Shown here piece after piece: positions 37,292-45,853 of a stretch of DNA of 64,000 nt. The notes beneath the pieces were generated by a model that saw nothing but the letters and a program-made list of their open reading frames with translations, did no database searches and was not told where the DNA came from. Source of the DNA: Agromyces flavus (GTDB lineage Bacteria; Actinomycetota; Actinomycetes; Actinomycetales; Microbacteriaceae); assembly GCF_900104685.1 (NCBI RefSeq), contig NZ_LT629755.1:1860001-1924000 (forward strand), in the 5' to 3' direction. Position 1 is the first letter of the stretch, and each line of letters starts with the position of its first letter. The translations under genes were made by a program, and so were the position numbers.

Positions 37292-38238
37292 GCCGGCTCC
37301 ACCGCTCTCACGGCATCGCTCGCGCGGCCGAGGTCGGCCAGTGCGTCGGAGTTCGGCCGCGGGCGGAACCTCGTGCCGTCGCGCCATCCGCGTCGCCAGC
37401 CGTCGGCCAGCGTGGCCCGGTCGTGCGAGCGGACGACCGTGCGGAGCCATCGCAACGCGCTCGAGCCGCCGTAGAGCACCTTCTCCCACCACGCGAGGCT
37501 CCGCGAGCGGCGGAACATCCACAGCTTGTTGCGGACCTCGTAGTAGAACCGCTCCCCCGGGTCGGTGTCGGTCGACCCGAGCACGCGGGTCTTGTGCACG
37601 ACGACCGAGGCCGGCACGTGCAGCCCACGTCGGCCCCGCAGCGCGCGCGTGGAGTACTCGAAGTCGTCGTTCCAGATGAAGTAGTCGGCGATCGGCAGTC
37701 CGACCGCTCGCACGACGTCGGCACGCACGAGCATCGAGACGAACGAGGTGCTCCGGATGGGGACGGCTCGCCCGGACGCGGCCTGGCGCCGCTCGCCCGC
37801 GCTCGCGAACGGCTTCGGCCGGGGCGTGTTCATGGGGTGCTCGCTGCCGTCGAACCACTCGACCCGCGAACCGGCGACCGCGACGTCGGTGCCGGAGACG
37901 GCGTCGAGCAGGGCGCGCAGCGCCGACGGGGTGGGGACGGTGTCGTCGTCCATGAGCCAGATCCAGTCGGGATCGTGGTCGGCCAGCGCGACCGCCATGC
38001 CGGCGGCGAACCCGCCCGCGCCCCCGGTGTTCCGGGGCAGTTCGACCAGGTCGACGAGTTCGCCGGCCGCTCGAGCGACCTCGGCCGAGCCGTCGGTCGA
38101 CGCGTTGTCGACGACCACGATCCGCGCGACGGGCGAGTCCTGGGCGATGAGGGCCTCGAGGACCTCCGAGAGGAGGTCGCGTCGGTTGTACGCGACGACG
38201 ACCGCGACGACGCGGGCTGGCGGGGAAGTCGGACTCAT
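37288..38238 (-). CDS. GlfT1-like galactofuranosyl/rhamnosyl GT2 enzyme
   Basis: A 316-residue family 2 enzyme: VVAVVVAYNRRDLLSEVLEAL (10-30), VVDNASTDGS (42-51), LPRNTGGAGGFAAGM (67-81), the metal motif WLMDDDTVP (94-102) and the base motif WNDDFEYSTRA (189-199). The NTGGAGGF and WxDDxEY combination is shared by GlfT1, which starts the mycobacterial galactan on the rhamnose linker, and by related rhamnosyltransferases. UDP-galactofuranose is a plausible donor because glf is present. ATG 38238 has GAGAG four bases upstream; a longer start at 38274 adds 12 unlikely residues. The downstream GT2 gene overlaps it. Confidence 0.82.
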   Translation of the reverse strand: MSPTSPPARVVAVVVAYNRRDLLSEVLEALIAQDSPVARIVVVDNASTDGSAEVARAAGELVDLVELPRNTGGAGGFAAGMAVALADHDPDWIWLMDDDTVPTPSALRALLDAVSGTDVAVAGSRVEWFDGSEHPMNTPRPKPFASAGERRQAASGRAVPIRSTSFVSMLVRADVVRAVGLPIADYFIWNDDFEYSTRALRGRRGLHVPASVVVHKTRVLGSTDTDPGERFYYEVRNKLWMFRRSRSLAWWEKVLYGGSSALRWLRTVVRSHDRATLADGWRRGWRDGTRFRPRPNSDALADLGRASDAVRAVEPA

Positions 38239-38344
38239 CGGCTCTCGGACTCGGCGGGAACGGGACCCATCCATCTTGCCCTGTCCGGAGCCGCCCGGCT
38301 GTCCACAGCCCGCGCGATCCCGACCTCGCCGACGGGCCGCCGGG

Positions 38345-38350
38345 TACAGT
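38345..38350 (+). promoter_or_regulatory. -10 box for the GT4 gene at 38394
   Basis: TACAGT would start transcription near 38357, leaving a leader of about 37 bases that contains AAGGAGG, a strong ribosome site five to six bases before ATG 38394. Confidence 0.5.
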
Positions 38351-38393
38351 TGACGAGCCGTCCGAGCCGCCGAGCCGCATCAGAAGGAGGGGC

Positions 38394-39539
38394 ATGCCCA
38401 CCACGCTCCGCGTGATCGTCGACCAGGTCGTCGCCCCCGTCCCGGGCCCGATCGGCCGGTACGCCGAGGCCCTCACCCAGGCGCTCATCGCCACCGCGCC
38501 GCGCGGCTGCGACGTCGAGGGCATCGTGTCGAGCTCGCTGCCGACCGACTACGAGCGCATCGAGGCGATGTTCCCCGGCCTCGCCGGGCTCTACAAGTCG
38601 AGCCTCGCCCGGCGCGAGTTGGCCGCCGCGTGGCAGTTCGGCCTCACGACCTCGCCCGGCGGCGGAATGATCCACGCGCCGTCGCTGTTCGCGCCGCTGC
38701 GCCGTCACGACCGCACGACGCCCGGCGAGCAGATCGTGGTGACCGTGCATGACCTGCTCGCCTGGACGCACCCCGACTCGCTGACCTCGGCGACCGTCGC
38801 GTGGCAGAAGGCCATGCTCAAGCGCGCCCGCCGGCACGCCGATGCCGTGGTCGTGCCCACGCATGCGCTCGCCGAGCGGCTCTCCTCGATCGTCGACCTG
38901 GGCGACCGGGTCCGCGTGATCGGAACCGCGCCTCGCCTGGGGCTCGAGCGCCCGCCCGAGGTGCTCGTGCGCTCGAGCGCGATCGAGCTCGGCCTGCCCG
39001 ACGACTACCTCGTGGTCGAGGGCTCCCTCGAGCCGCGCAAGGGCGTCGGCGACCTGCTCGCCGCGCTCGGCCGCCCCGGCGTGCCCGACCTGCAGCTCGT
39101 CGTGCTCGGTCCCGAGAGCTGGGGCGAACTGCACCTCGCGACGGTCGCCGAGGAGGCCGGGGTCGCGCCCGAGCGCGTCCACGCGATCGAGCCGCGCGAT
39201 GCGGCCCAGCTCGCGAGCGTGCTGGCCGGCGCCGTGGCGTTCGTGGCGCCGAGTCACGACGAGGGTGATGGCACGTCGATCATCGAAGCCATGAGCATCG
39301 GCGTCCCGGTCGTGCACTCGGATACGCCGGCGTACGTCGAGGTCGCGGCCGACGCCGGGATCGCGGTTCCCGTCGGCGTGGGCGGCGGCTACGTCGATCG
39401 GCTCGCCGCCGCCATCACCGCCGTCGTCGAGCACCGCGATGTCGCCGAGCGCCTCTCGATCGCCGGATCCGATCGTGCGCGCGCCTTCAGCTGGCGCGAC
39501 TCCGCCGAGCGCGTCTGGCAGCTGCACGCCGACCTGTAG
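38394..39539 (+). CDS. Family 4 glycosyltransferase (mannosyltransferase-like)
   Basis: A 381-residue GT-B enzyme. The first half begins RVIVDQVVAPVPGPIGRYAEALTQAL and contains VVTVHDLLAWTHPDSLTSATVAWQKAMLKRARRHADAVVVPTHALAERL, very typical of bacterial mannosyltransferases of the WbaZ type. The second half has VEGSLEPRKGVGDLLAALG and the E-x7-E region SHDEGDGTSIIEAMSIGVPVVHSDTPAYVEV. Length is standard. AAGGAGG upstream fixes the start. It is convergent with the LCP gene across a strong hairpin. Confidence 0.88.
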   Translation: MPTTLRVIVDQVVAPVPGPIGRYAEALTQALIATAPRGCDVEGIVSSSLPTDYERIEAMFPGLAGLYKSSLARRELAAAWQFGLTTSPGGGMIHAPSLFAPLRRHDRTTPGEQIVVTVHDLLAWTHPDSLTSATVAWQKAMLKRARRHADAVVVPTHALAERLSSIVDLGDRVRVIGTAPRLGLERPPEVLVRSSAIELGLPDDYLVVEGSLEPRKGVGDLLAALGRPGVPDLQLVVLGPESWGELHLATVAEEAGVAPERVHAIEPRDAAQLASVLAGAVAFVAPSHDEGDGTSIIEAMSIGVPVVHSDTPAYVEVAADAGIAVPVGVGGGYVDRLAAAITAVVEHRDVAERLSIAGSDRARAFSWRDSAERVWQLHADL

Positions 39540-39554
39540 CGGCGAGCCGCCGTG

Positions 39555-39578
39555 CCGCGCGTCGGTCGCGACGCGCGG
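39555..39578. terminator. Strong hairpin between convergent genes
   Basis: A perfect 10-bp stem (CCGCGCGTCG/CGACGCGCGG) with loop GTCG in the 44-base gap between the GT4 gene and the LCP gene. There is no T tract, as is common in GC-rich actinobacteria. It would serve both strands. Confidence 0.6.
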
Positions 39579-39583
39579 TCGCG

Positions 39584-40954
39584 TCAGCCCGCGGGTTCCT
39601 CGGTCGCCGGCGGCGCGACGGCCTGCGCGACGAGCGAGTGCACGAGCTCCCAGTCGGGCTCCATGGGATCGACGCCGGTCTCGGGGACGAGCTCGACCGT
39701 CGTGATCGGCTGCTCCCTCGTCTTCATCGCGAGGTCGACGAAGTAGCCGAGCATCGACTGCGGGATGTCGGTGCGAACCGTCTCCTCGCCCGCCTGGGCG
39801 ACGTCCTGGAACTTGGTCAGCACGTTCGCGGGCGTGAACTGCCGCAGGATGGCCTCCTGAAGGACGCGCTGGCGCGCCATCCGCGCATAGTCGCCGCCCG
39901 CGACCCCGTACCGCGCTCGGCCGTACCAGAGCGCGTGATAGCCGTCCAGCTTCTGGAGCCCGGGCTCGATCCATCCGTCGACGTTGTTGTTGTCCTCGTC
40001 GCCGCCGATCGGGATGCGGGTCTCGACGTCGATCTCGACGCCGCCGAGCGCGTTCACGAGCTGCTCGAAGCCCTGCATGTCGATGAGCACGAAGTACTGG
40101 ATCGGCAGGCCGGTGACGCCCTCGGCGGCATCCATCATCGCGTCGATGCCGGGCTCGCTGCCGCGAGCGGTCGCGTCGGGGTACAGTTCGGGGCTCTTGA
40201 GCTCGACCTCCGTGTAGATCGAGTTGAGGTGGCACGTGTCGACGTTGCACCCGTCGATCGATCCGTAGCCCTCGGGGTACATGGCGGCGAGCGGCGAGTG
40301 GTCGGGGAACGGCACGTCCTCGAGATCGCGCGGCAGGCCGACCATGACGGCGCTGCCGGTCTCGGCGTCGATGCTCACGACGGTCATGCTGTCGGGTCGC
40401 ATGCCCTCGCGATCCGGACCGGAGTCGCCGCCGAGCAGCAGGATGTTGTAGCGGCCGTCGACGGGCGGCTCGCTCGGGCCGGCCGCGAACACCGACGAGA
40501 GGAAGCCGCTGGCGGTGGTCGCGACGTACGCGCCGTAGGCGGCCGTGCCCGACACGAGCACGAGCGCGACCGTCGTGAACGCGGCGATGCCCGCGCGCGC
40601 CGACGGCGCGGCCTTCACGAGCCGCACCAGGCGGAGCGTGTCGAGGGTGAGCACCACCCACAGCCCCGCGTAGAACACGAGCCCGATCGCGATGATCCAC
40701 AGCGCGATGCTGTTCGACGCGATCGTGTAGATGATCGTCGGTGCGACGAAGTACGCGACCACGCCGAGGACGACGAGGGCCCAGAGCGTGAGGGTCGCGC
40801 CGAGCCCGAACCGGCCCAGCCGGCGATCGCCGGCGAGCACCTGCGCCGAACCGGGGATGAGCAGGTTGAGCACGACGAGCCACCATCCGCGCCGCGTCAT
40901 GAGCGGCCGGGACTTGGTGTCCGGGTACCGGATGGGGCTTGCGGCGAGGGTCAT
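39584..40954 (-). CDS. LytR-CpsA-Psr (LCP) family glycopolymer ligase
   Basis: A 456-residue membrane-anchored enzyme. A cytoplasmic start is followed by four hydrophobic segments (about 22-40, 50-70, 85-105 and 121-143), more than the single anchor of most LCP proteins. The extracellular LCP domain starts near 165 with [11 protein letters not shown], then [22 protein letters not shown], the LNSIYT region, and [16 protein letters not shown]. These include the arginine/aspartate residues that bind the polyprenyl pyrophosphate. LCP enzymes transfer lipid-linked glycopolymers onto peptidoglycan. Its ATG overlaps the stop of purE. Confidence 0.92.
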   Translation of the reverse strand: MTLAASPIRYPDTKSRPLMTRRGWWLVVLNLLIPGSAQVLAGDRRLGRFGLGATLTLWALVVLGVVAYFVAPTIIYTIASNSIALWIIAIGLVFYAGLWVVLTLDTLRLVRLVKAAPSARAGIAAFTTVALVLVSGTAAYGAYVATTASGFLSSVFAAGPSEPPVDGRYNILLLGGDSGPDREGMRPDSMTVVSIDAETGSAVMVGLPRDLEDVPFPDHSPLAAMYPEGYGSIDGCNVDTCHLNSIYTEVELKSPELYPDATARGSEPGIDAMMDAAEGVTGLPIQYFVLIDMQGFEQLVNALGGVEIDVETRIPIGGDEDNNNVDGWIEPGLQKLDGYHALWYGRARYGVAGGDYARMARQRVLQEAILRQFTPANVLTKFQDVAQAGEETVRTDIPQSMLGYFVDLAMKTREQPITTVELVPETGVDPMEPDWELVHSLVAQAVAPPATEEPAG

Positions 40955-41457
40955 CGGGTGGACTTCAGTCGCTCGTTCTTCTCCTCGACCAGCGCCGCGA
41001 GCGACGCGGCGTAGTCGGCCAGCGCGTCGCGGAGCGAGTCGTCGGAGGTGGCCAGGATCTTCACGGCGATCAGGCCGGCGTTCTTCGCGCCGCCGATCGA
41101 GACCGTCGCGACGGGCACGCCGGCCGGCATCTGCACGATCGAGAGCAGCGAGTCGAGTCCGTCGAGCCGCGAGAGCGGCACGGGCACCCCGACGACCGGC
41201 AGGGTCGTGACCGAGGCGAGCATGCCCGGCAGGTGGGCGGCGCCGCCGGCGCCGGCGATGATGACCCGGATGCCGCGGCCCGCGGCCTCCTTGCCGTACG
41301 CGATCATCTTCTCGGGCGTGCGGTGCGCCGACACCACCTCGACCTCGTGCGGAACGCCGAACTCGTCGAGGAGCTCGGATGCCTCGCGCATCACGTTCCA
41401 GTCGGAGTCGGAGCCCATGACGACGCCGACGAGCGGGGTGGGGTTGCCTGCGATCAC
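40951..41457 (-). CDS. purE: N5-carboxyaminoimidazole ribonucleotide mutase
   Basis: A 168-residue class I PurE that converts N5-CAIR to CAIR in purine synthesis. Key motifs are [12 protein letters not shown] (about 12-23), SAHRTPEKM with the catalytic histidine (43-51), [14 protein letters not shown] and [27 protein letters not shown]. Length is normal. GTG 41457 follows TAATAT by seven bases. The stop overlaps the LCP start, and purK lies 48 bases upstream on the same strand with its own position before the TAATAT box. Confidence 0.97.
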   Translation of the reverse strand: MIAGNPTPLVGVVMGSDSDWNVMREASELLDEFGVPHEVEVVSAHRTPEKMIAYGKEAAGRGIRVIIAGAGGAAHLPGMLASVTTLPVVGVPVPLSRLDGLDSLLSIVQMPAGVPVATVSIGGAKNAGLIAVKILATSDDSLRDALADYAASLAALVEEKNERLKSTR

Positions 41458-41464
41458 CCGATAG

Positions 41465-41470
41465 ATATTA
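41465..41470 (-). promoter_or_regulatory. -10 box of a probable leaderless promoter for purE-LCP
   Basis: TAATAT on the minus strand, seven bases before the GTG of purE, is the closest match to the consensus -10 in the window. It would let purE and LCP be transcribed apart from purK. Confidence 0.6.
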
Positions 41471-41505
41471 GGGCTGGCGACTGGAAGAAGTCGGAGGGCG
41501 CTCCG

Positions 41506-42681
41506 TCAGTCCTGGAGGGCCTTCGCCGCGGCCCGGGCCTCGTACACGGCCTCGTCGAGATCGGGCCCGACCGCCGTGACGTGTCCGACCTTGCGGCCGG
41601 GGCGCGGCGCCTTGCCGTAGTTGTGGATCTTGACGGTCGGATGACCGGCGAGCGCGTCGGCGTAGCGGTCGGTGAGCGTGCCCTCGGGAGGCCCGCCCAG
41701 CAGGTTCACCATCACCGACCAGTCGTCGTGGCATCCGGTGCCGCCGAGCGGCAGGTCGAGCACCGCCCGCAGGTGCTGCTCGAACTGGCCGGTGGTGCAG
41801 CCGTCCATGGTCCAGTGGCCGGAGTTGTGCGGACGCATGGCCAGCTCGTTGACGAGCACGCGGTCGTCGCTCGTCTCGAACAGCTCGACGGCGAGCACGC
41901 CGGTCACGCCGAGCCCCTCGGCGACGGCGATCGCGACGTCGGCCGCGACATCGGCCAGGCGGCCGGCCGAGCTCGGGGCGGGCGCGATGACCTCGCTGCA
42001 CACTCCGCCGACCTGCACGGTCTCGACGAGCGGCCAGGCGACCACCTCGCCGGACGGGCGGCGTGCGACCAGCTGCGCGAGCTCGCGCCGGAAGTCGACG
42101 AGCTCCTCGGCCAGCAGCGCGCCATCGCGGCCGTCCTCGCCGGCGGCCGCGAACCACTCCGCGACCTCGGCGGCGCTGCGCACGACTCGCACGCCCTTGC
42201 CGTCGTACCCGCCGCGCGGGGTCTTCACGACCGCGGCGCCGGCGTGGTCGGCGATGAACGCGTCGAGCTCGTCGGGCGTGGTCACGCGCGCCCAGTCGGG
42301 CACCGGCTGGCCGAGCTCCGAGAGCCGCGCGCGCATGAGCAGCTTGTCCTGCGCGTAGCGGAGCGCGTCGGGGCCGGGATGCACGGGGACGCCGGCATCA
42401 ACGAGCGTGCGCAGCACGTCCTGCGGGACGTGCTCGTGGTCGAACGTCACGACGTCGACCCCACGCGCGAAGGCGAGCACGGTCGCAGCGTCGGTGTAGT
42501 CGCCGACCCGGTCGGCCGCGAGCGATGCGGCCATGCCGTCGCCCTCGGCGAGCACCCGGAGCTCGACGCCGAGCTCGATCGCCGCTGGGATCATCATCCG
42601 TGCCAACTGCCCTGCGCCGATCACTCCGACTCGCACCGGTCCGAACCGTCCGTTCCCGCGACGCCCGGTGCGCCGCGACAC
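41506..42681 (-). CDS. purK: N5-carboxyaminoimidazole ribonucleotide synthase
   Basis: A 391-residue ATP-grasp enzyme that makes N5-CAIR from AIR, ATP and bicarbonate, feeding PurE. Visible are VGVIGAGQLARMM (18-30), DHEHVPQDVL, the ATP-grasp segments VVKTPRGGYDGKGVRVV and LLAEELVDFRRELAQLVAR, and the metal-binding ELFETSDDRVLVNELAMRPHNSGHWTMDGC. The GTG at 42681 gives a short basic extension; GTG 42636, which starts VRVGVIG, is an equally possible start. It is divergent from the GtrA gene, with 36 bases between starts. Confidence 0.95.
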   Translation of the reverse strand: MSRRTGRRGNGRFGPVRVGVIGAGQLARMMIPAAIELGVELRVLAEGDGMAASLAADRVGDYTDAATVLAFARGVDVVTFDHEHVPQDVLRTLVDAGVPVHPGPDALRYAQDKLLMRARLSELGQPVPDWARVTTPDELDAFIADHAGAAVVKTPRGGYDGKGVRVVRSAAEVAEWFAAAGEDGRDGALLAEELVDFRRELAQLVARRPSGEVVAWPLVETVQVGGVCSEVIAPAPSSAGRLADVAADVAIAVAEGLGVTGVLAVELFETSDDRVLVNELAMRPHNSGHWTMDGCTTGQFEQHLRAVLDLPLGGTGCHDDWSVMVNLLGGPPEGTLTDRYADALAGHPTVKIHNYGKAPRPGRKVGHVTAVGPDLDEAVYEARAAAKALQD

Positions 42682-42705
42682 CCCAGTCTACGGCGGGGTC
42701 GCGGC

Positions 42706-42711
42706 TAGGAT
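42706..42711 (+). promoter_or_regulatory. -10 box of a probable leaderless promoter for the GtrA gene
   Basis: TAGGAT followed by six bases and ATG at 42718. Confidence 0.5.
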
Positions 42712-42717
42712 CGGGGG

Positions 42718-43362
42718 ATGCCCGGCACGCTGCGCTCGCTCGCGACGCGCGCGTGGCACGGGTTCCTGGCGTATCTCGTGAAGTTCGGCGTCGTCGGTCT
42801 CATCGGCTTCGTGATCGACATCGCGCTGTTCAACGCGCTGCGGGTCGGCGTGTTCGGCGAGGGCACGTGGGCCCAGTCCGCGATCGGCGCCAAGACCATC
42901 TCGACGACCGTCGCGATCGTGTTCAACTGGCTGGGCAACCGCTACTGGACGTTCCGGCGGCACCGTCGTCGGCACGCGCTGCGGGAGTTCGCCGAGTACG
43001 CGATCGTGTCGGTCGGCGGCATGGCGATCGCACTGCTGTGCCTGTGGATCAGCCATCACGTGCTCGGACTCACGAGCCTGCTCGCCGACAACATCTCGAC
43101 CAACGTCGTGGGCCTGGCCCTCGGCACGGCGTTCCGCTTCGTCCTCTACCGGTACTGGGTGTTCGGCCACCACCGCACCGACGGCCTGTCGAACCGCGCC
43201 CGGGTCGAGGAGGCGCAGCGTGCGCTGTTCGAGGAGCCGCCGCTCGAGCCGGCGCCCCTCGAGGGGTCCGGCCATTCCGGCGAGGCCTTCGGCGCGAGCG
43301 AGGGGCGCGCCGGCGAGCGAGGCTCCGACTACTCGGCGCCGCCGAGGAACCAGGGCGGGTAG
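42718..43362 (+). CDS. GtrA family membrane protein
   Basis: A 214-residue protein. Four membrane segments span about residues 22-142 and carry the GtrA signature: LVKFGVVGLIGFVIDIALFNAL at the first segment, FNWLGNRYWTF between the second and third, and FRFVLYRYWVF at the end of the fourth. GtrA proteins are proposed to flip or present undecaprenyl-phosphate-linked sugars. A matching DPM1-like enzyme lies at 18606. The 70-residue acidic/glycine-rich C-terminal tail is longer than usual and overlaps the convergent DarT-like gene by 34 bases. Confidence 0.88.
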   Translation: MPGTLRSLATRAWHGFLAYLVKFGVVGLIGFVIDIALFNALRVGVFGEGTWAQSAIGAKTISTTVAIVFNWLGNRYWTFRRHRRRHALREFAEYAIVSVGGMAIALLCLWISHHVLGLTSLLADNISTNVVGLALGTAFRFVLYRYWVFGHHRTDGLSNRARVEEAQRALFEEPPLEPAPLEGSGHSGEAFGASEGRAGERGSDYSAPPRNQGG

Positions 43363-44189
43363 ACCGCCACGCGGACCTTCGCGCCGACGGCCTGCAGCGC
43401 GGCGCGGACACGGTCGCGCACGCGATCGTTCGCGACCGCGATGAGCGCGATGCGCTCGATCGGCACGCTCCCGCGCACGAGCACCTCGGCGGCGCGCAGG
43501 CCAGCGCCCTCGTCGGCGAAGGTGACGCGCGCGATGGCGCGTTCGGCGTCGGGCCACGTCGCGGCGATCGCGGCGCCGCCGAGCGCGGCATCCGTCTCGC
43601 TGACGGCCACCTCGCCCGGCGAATGGAGCCGGGCGCCCGCCGCGGCCGCGACCGAGGTCACGAGCAGCACGTGGTCGGCGGCCGGCCGGCGCACCGCCTC
43701 GGCGGTGAGGCGCGGGTCGGGCGTCCCGGTGCGGATCGCGTCCCACACGTGCGCGTCGGTCGAGAGCAGGAACGGGACGTACTCGGCCACGTGCGCGCCC
43801 GTGTCGCCGACGCTCGTCGACCGACGGTAGGCGCGGGCGGCCGGGTCGGCGACGTCGACGACCGGCGACGCCGGCGGGTCGCCCGCGTCGGCGAGGAGCG
43901 CGCCCGCCCCGAGGATGCGGCCGAGGTTCTCGATGTGGGTCACGTGGTAGAGCCGGGCCTTCCCGGCGTCGAGCGGCGGTGCCGACGCACCGGCGAGGCG
44001 GGGCGACCGAGCGGATGCCGCGGGGCGCGACGCCCGCGTCGAGCCGCCGCCGCGCGCCGCGGCGGGACCCGTCCCGGCCGCACGCGTCGCACGGGTGCGC
44101 GCCGCTCGAGCGGGGGCCTCGGGCTCAGGCGGTGGGGAGCAGATCGCGCAGAGACCCTCGTCGAACCCGTGGATGCATTCCTCGCCCAA
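43329..44189 (-). CDS. DarT-like (DUF4433) ADP-ribosyltransferase without a neighbouring antitoxin
   Basis: A 286-residue protein. Residues 5-17 hold a small metal-binding motif, CIHGFDEGLCAIC (Cys5, His7, Cys14, Cys17). A low-complexity Arg/Ala/Pro linker follows to about residue 77. The C-terminal 205 residues resemble DarT: YHVTHIENL (81-89, the NAD-site histidine region), EYVPFLL (136-142), and AEVLVRGSVP (234-243) with Glu235 at the place of DarT's catalytic glutamate. DarT modifies thymidine in single-stranded DNA and is normally paired with the macrodomain antitoxin DarG; none is seen here. Start is TTG 44189, with AAAGG upstream; no in-frame ATG fits. Confidence 0.68.
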   Translation of the reverse strand: MGEECIHGFDEGLCAICSPPPEPEAPARAARTRATRAAGTGPAAARGGGSTRASRPAASARSPRLAGASAPPLDAGKARLYHVTHIENLGRILGAGALLADAGDPPASPVVDVADPAARAYRRSTSVGDTGAHVAEYVPFLLSTDAHVWDAIRTGTPDPRLTAEAVRRPAADHVLLVTSVAAAAGARLHSPGEVAVSETDAALGGAAIAATWPDAERAIARVTFADEGAGLRAAEVLVRGSVPIERIALIAVANDRVRDRVRAALQAVGAKVRVAVYPPWFLGGAE

Positions 44190-44240
44190 AGTGGTGGTGC
44201 CTTTCTCGCCCGGCCCGCGGGGAGCGCGCGCCGCCCGACT

Positions 44241-44246
44241 ACAGTA
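44241..44246 (-). promoter_or_regulatory. Possible -10 box for the DarT-like gene
   Basis: TACTGT on the minus strand, 51 bases before the TTG start, in the 102-base gap after the PH-domain gene. The leader contains an AAAGG ribosome site. Confidence 0.4.
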
Positions 44247-44291
44247 CGCGCTCCGGCTGGCTGCCTCGCACGAGCGGGTGGGGCGGAACCG

Positions 44292-44861
44292 TCAGCGGCC
44301 GCCCCAGGCGAAGGTGTCGCCCTCCATCGGGGTGGGCGGGCCGAGCGCCGACGGCCCGAGCGCGGGTCCGCCGAGTGCGTGGGACTCCGCCATGAGCTCG
44401 TGCAGCGCCGCCTGCACGGCGAGCGGGTCCGGAAGGTCCTTGAGCACGATGGGCACCTCGTGCCCGGTCTCGAGTCGCACGTCTCCCGAGCCGATGAGCC
44501 GCTGCATCCACGATCGGCTGATCTGCACGTCGTAGCCGCGCCGGTGCCAGAGCTCGCGGCGCACGCGGACGAAGAGCCCGCGGCGCACGATGACGCGCCG
44601 GGTCGTGACGGTGGCGCGCGAGGCGAGCCACGCCAGGTACGGCACCGCGCAGCCGACCACCGCGACGAGCGCGGCGGCGACCAGTGCCGCGAGCTGCGGC
44701 CAACCTTCGAGCGCGGGGACGAGATACGCCGTCGCGCCGGCGGTCGCGATGAGTAGGAGGGCCGGCAGCGCGAGCACGCGGCCGTGACGCCGCAGCCGCG
44801 CCACGACGCGTTCGTCGGCCCCTGCCACGGGTCCCGTGCGCGCGTCCGCCATACGGCCCAT
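44292..44861 (-). CDS. Membrane protein with bacterial PH (DUF304) domain
   Basis: A 189-residue protein. Two hydrophobic segments (about 30-50 and 57-79) are followed by a bPH2-type domain: ASRATVTTRRVIVRRGLFVRVRRELWHRRGYDVQISRSWMQRLIGSGDVRLET. This pattern (T-x-R-R-V-I-x-x-x-G, then a D-V-Q motif and G-S-G-D-V) is typical of the PH family found in Gram-positive bacteria next to birA. The C-terminal tail is Gly/Pro rich. Its ATG shares a base with the birA stop, so it is probably co-translated. The ligand and role are unknown. An ATG three codons later is an alternative start. Confidence 0.83.
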   Translation of the reverse strand: MGRMADARTGPVAGADERVVARLRRHGRVLALPALLLIATAGATAYLVPALEGWPQLAALVAAALVAVVGCAVPYLAWLASRATVTTRRVIVRRGLFVRVRRELWHRRGYDVQISRSWMQRLIGSGDVRLETGHEVPIVLKDLPDPLAVQAALHELMAESHALGGPALGPSALGPPTPMEGDTFAWGGR

Positions 44862-45718
44862 TAATACCGCAGGTGCGTGACGTCTCCTGCGGCGACAGCC
44901 TGCGGCTCGCCGTTCTCGCGGTCCCGCACGACGAGGCGGCCGTCGTCGTCGAGGCGCTCGGCGACGCCGACCAGCTCACCGCCCCCCGGCAGCTCGACGC
45001 GCACCTCGTGCCCGAGCGTGCCGCACACGGCGGCCACGCGCTCGGCCACGCCGCTCGCCGACGGGTCGCCGCCGGACGCGATGAAGCGGTCGACGAGGTC
45101 GAGCAGGCGCGAGAGGTACCCGCTCAGCACGGCATCGGCGTCGGGTCGGCGTCCGGTCGCGAGCAGCAGCGACGTCGAGGTGAGCGTGGGCAGGTCGTGC
45201 TCGTCGAGCGTCAGGTTGAGTCCCGCGCCGATCACGACGGCGTCCTCGGCGACGAGCTCGGAGAGGATGCCGCACGCCTTGTACCCGGACACGAGCACGT
45301 CGTTGGGCCACTTGAGCTCGACGTCGACGCCCCCGGTGCCGTCGTCCTCGCCGCCGCGGTCGGCGGATGCCGCGGCGACCGCATCGCGCACGGTCTCGGT
45401 CATGGCGACCCCGGCGATGAGTGGCAGCCAGCCGAACGCATCGGCGGGCAGCCGTGTGGCCCGTCCGGCGCCGGGTCCTGCCGCCGCGGCGGGCCGGAGC
45501 AGGACCGAGATGGCGAGCGTCTTGCCGGTGGGTGCGAGCCAGGTGCGGCCGAGCCGCCCGCGACCACGGGTCTGGTCGTCGGTCACGACGACGGCGCCGT
45601 GCGGCCACCCCGCGGCATCCGGCCCCGTCGCCGCCTCGCGGAGGACGTCGTTGGTGGACCCCGCCGTCTCGAGCCACTCGAACCTCGGCACGACCGCGCG
45701 CGATCGCTCCCACTCCAT
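44861..45718 (-). CDS. birA: Biotin--[acetyl-CoA-carboxylase] ligase
   Basis: A 285-residue enzyme that makes biotinyl-AMP and attaches biotin to the carboxylase carrier domain (here AccA, Lys553). Motifs are ETAGSTNDVLREA, the biotinyl-AMP loop GRGRLGRTWLAP, LKWPNDVLVSGYKACGILSE and IGAGLNL. There is no N-terminal DNA-binding domain, so it is a class I ligase that does not regulate transcription itself. It lies divergent from accD, with 135 bases between the starts. ATG 45718 has GGGAGG seven bases upstream. Confidence 0.96.
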   Translation of the reverse strand: MEWERSRAVVPRFEWLETAGSTNDVLREAATGPDAAGWPHGAVVVTDDQTRGRGRLGRTWLAPTGKTLAISVLLRPAAAAGPGAGRATRLPADAFGWLPLIAGVAMTETVRDAVAAASADRGGEDDGTGGVDVELKWPNDVLVSGYKACGILSELVAEDAVVIGAGLNLTLDEHDLPTLTSTSLLLATGRRPDADAVLSGYLSRLLDLVDRFIASGGDPSASGVAERVAAVCGTLGHEVRVELPGGGELVGVAERLDDDGRLVVRDRENGEPQAVAAGDVTHLRY

Positions 45719-45741
45719 GCCCGACCTCCCTCGTCGGGTTC

Positions 45742-45747
45742 AGGCTA
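45742..45747 (-). promoter_or_regulatory. -10 box for birA
   Basis: TAGCCT on the minus strand, 23 bases before the ATG; the leader holds the GGGAGG ribosome site (45725-45730). Confidence 0.45.
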
Positions 45748-45796
45748 GTGTCCGTGCGTCGGGTCGGCGTGGCGATCACCACCACCCGGCCGTGCC

Positions 45797-45816
45797 TTTT
45801 TGTGGGAATCCCTCAA
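45797..45816 (+). promoter_or_regulatory. Candidate shared element upstream of accD
   Basis: TTTTTGTG followed at once by GGGAATCCCTCAA. A similar pair of elements, TTTTTTGT and TGGGAATCCGCCAA, lies upstream of accA at 53055-53097. A common operator for the two carboxylase genes is inference. Confidence 0.35.
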
Positions 45817-45840
45817 CGAACCGGCCCGTATGGGCGCCGG

Positions 45841-45846
45841 TAGAGT
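45841..45846 (+). promoter_or_regulatory. -10 box of a probable leaderless promoter for accD-accE
   Basis: TAGAGT followed by seven bases and GTG at 45854. Confidence 0.55.
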
Positions 45847-45853
45847 GAACCGC

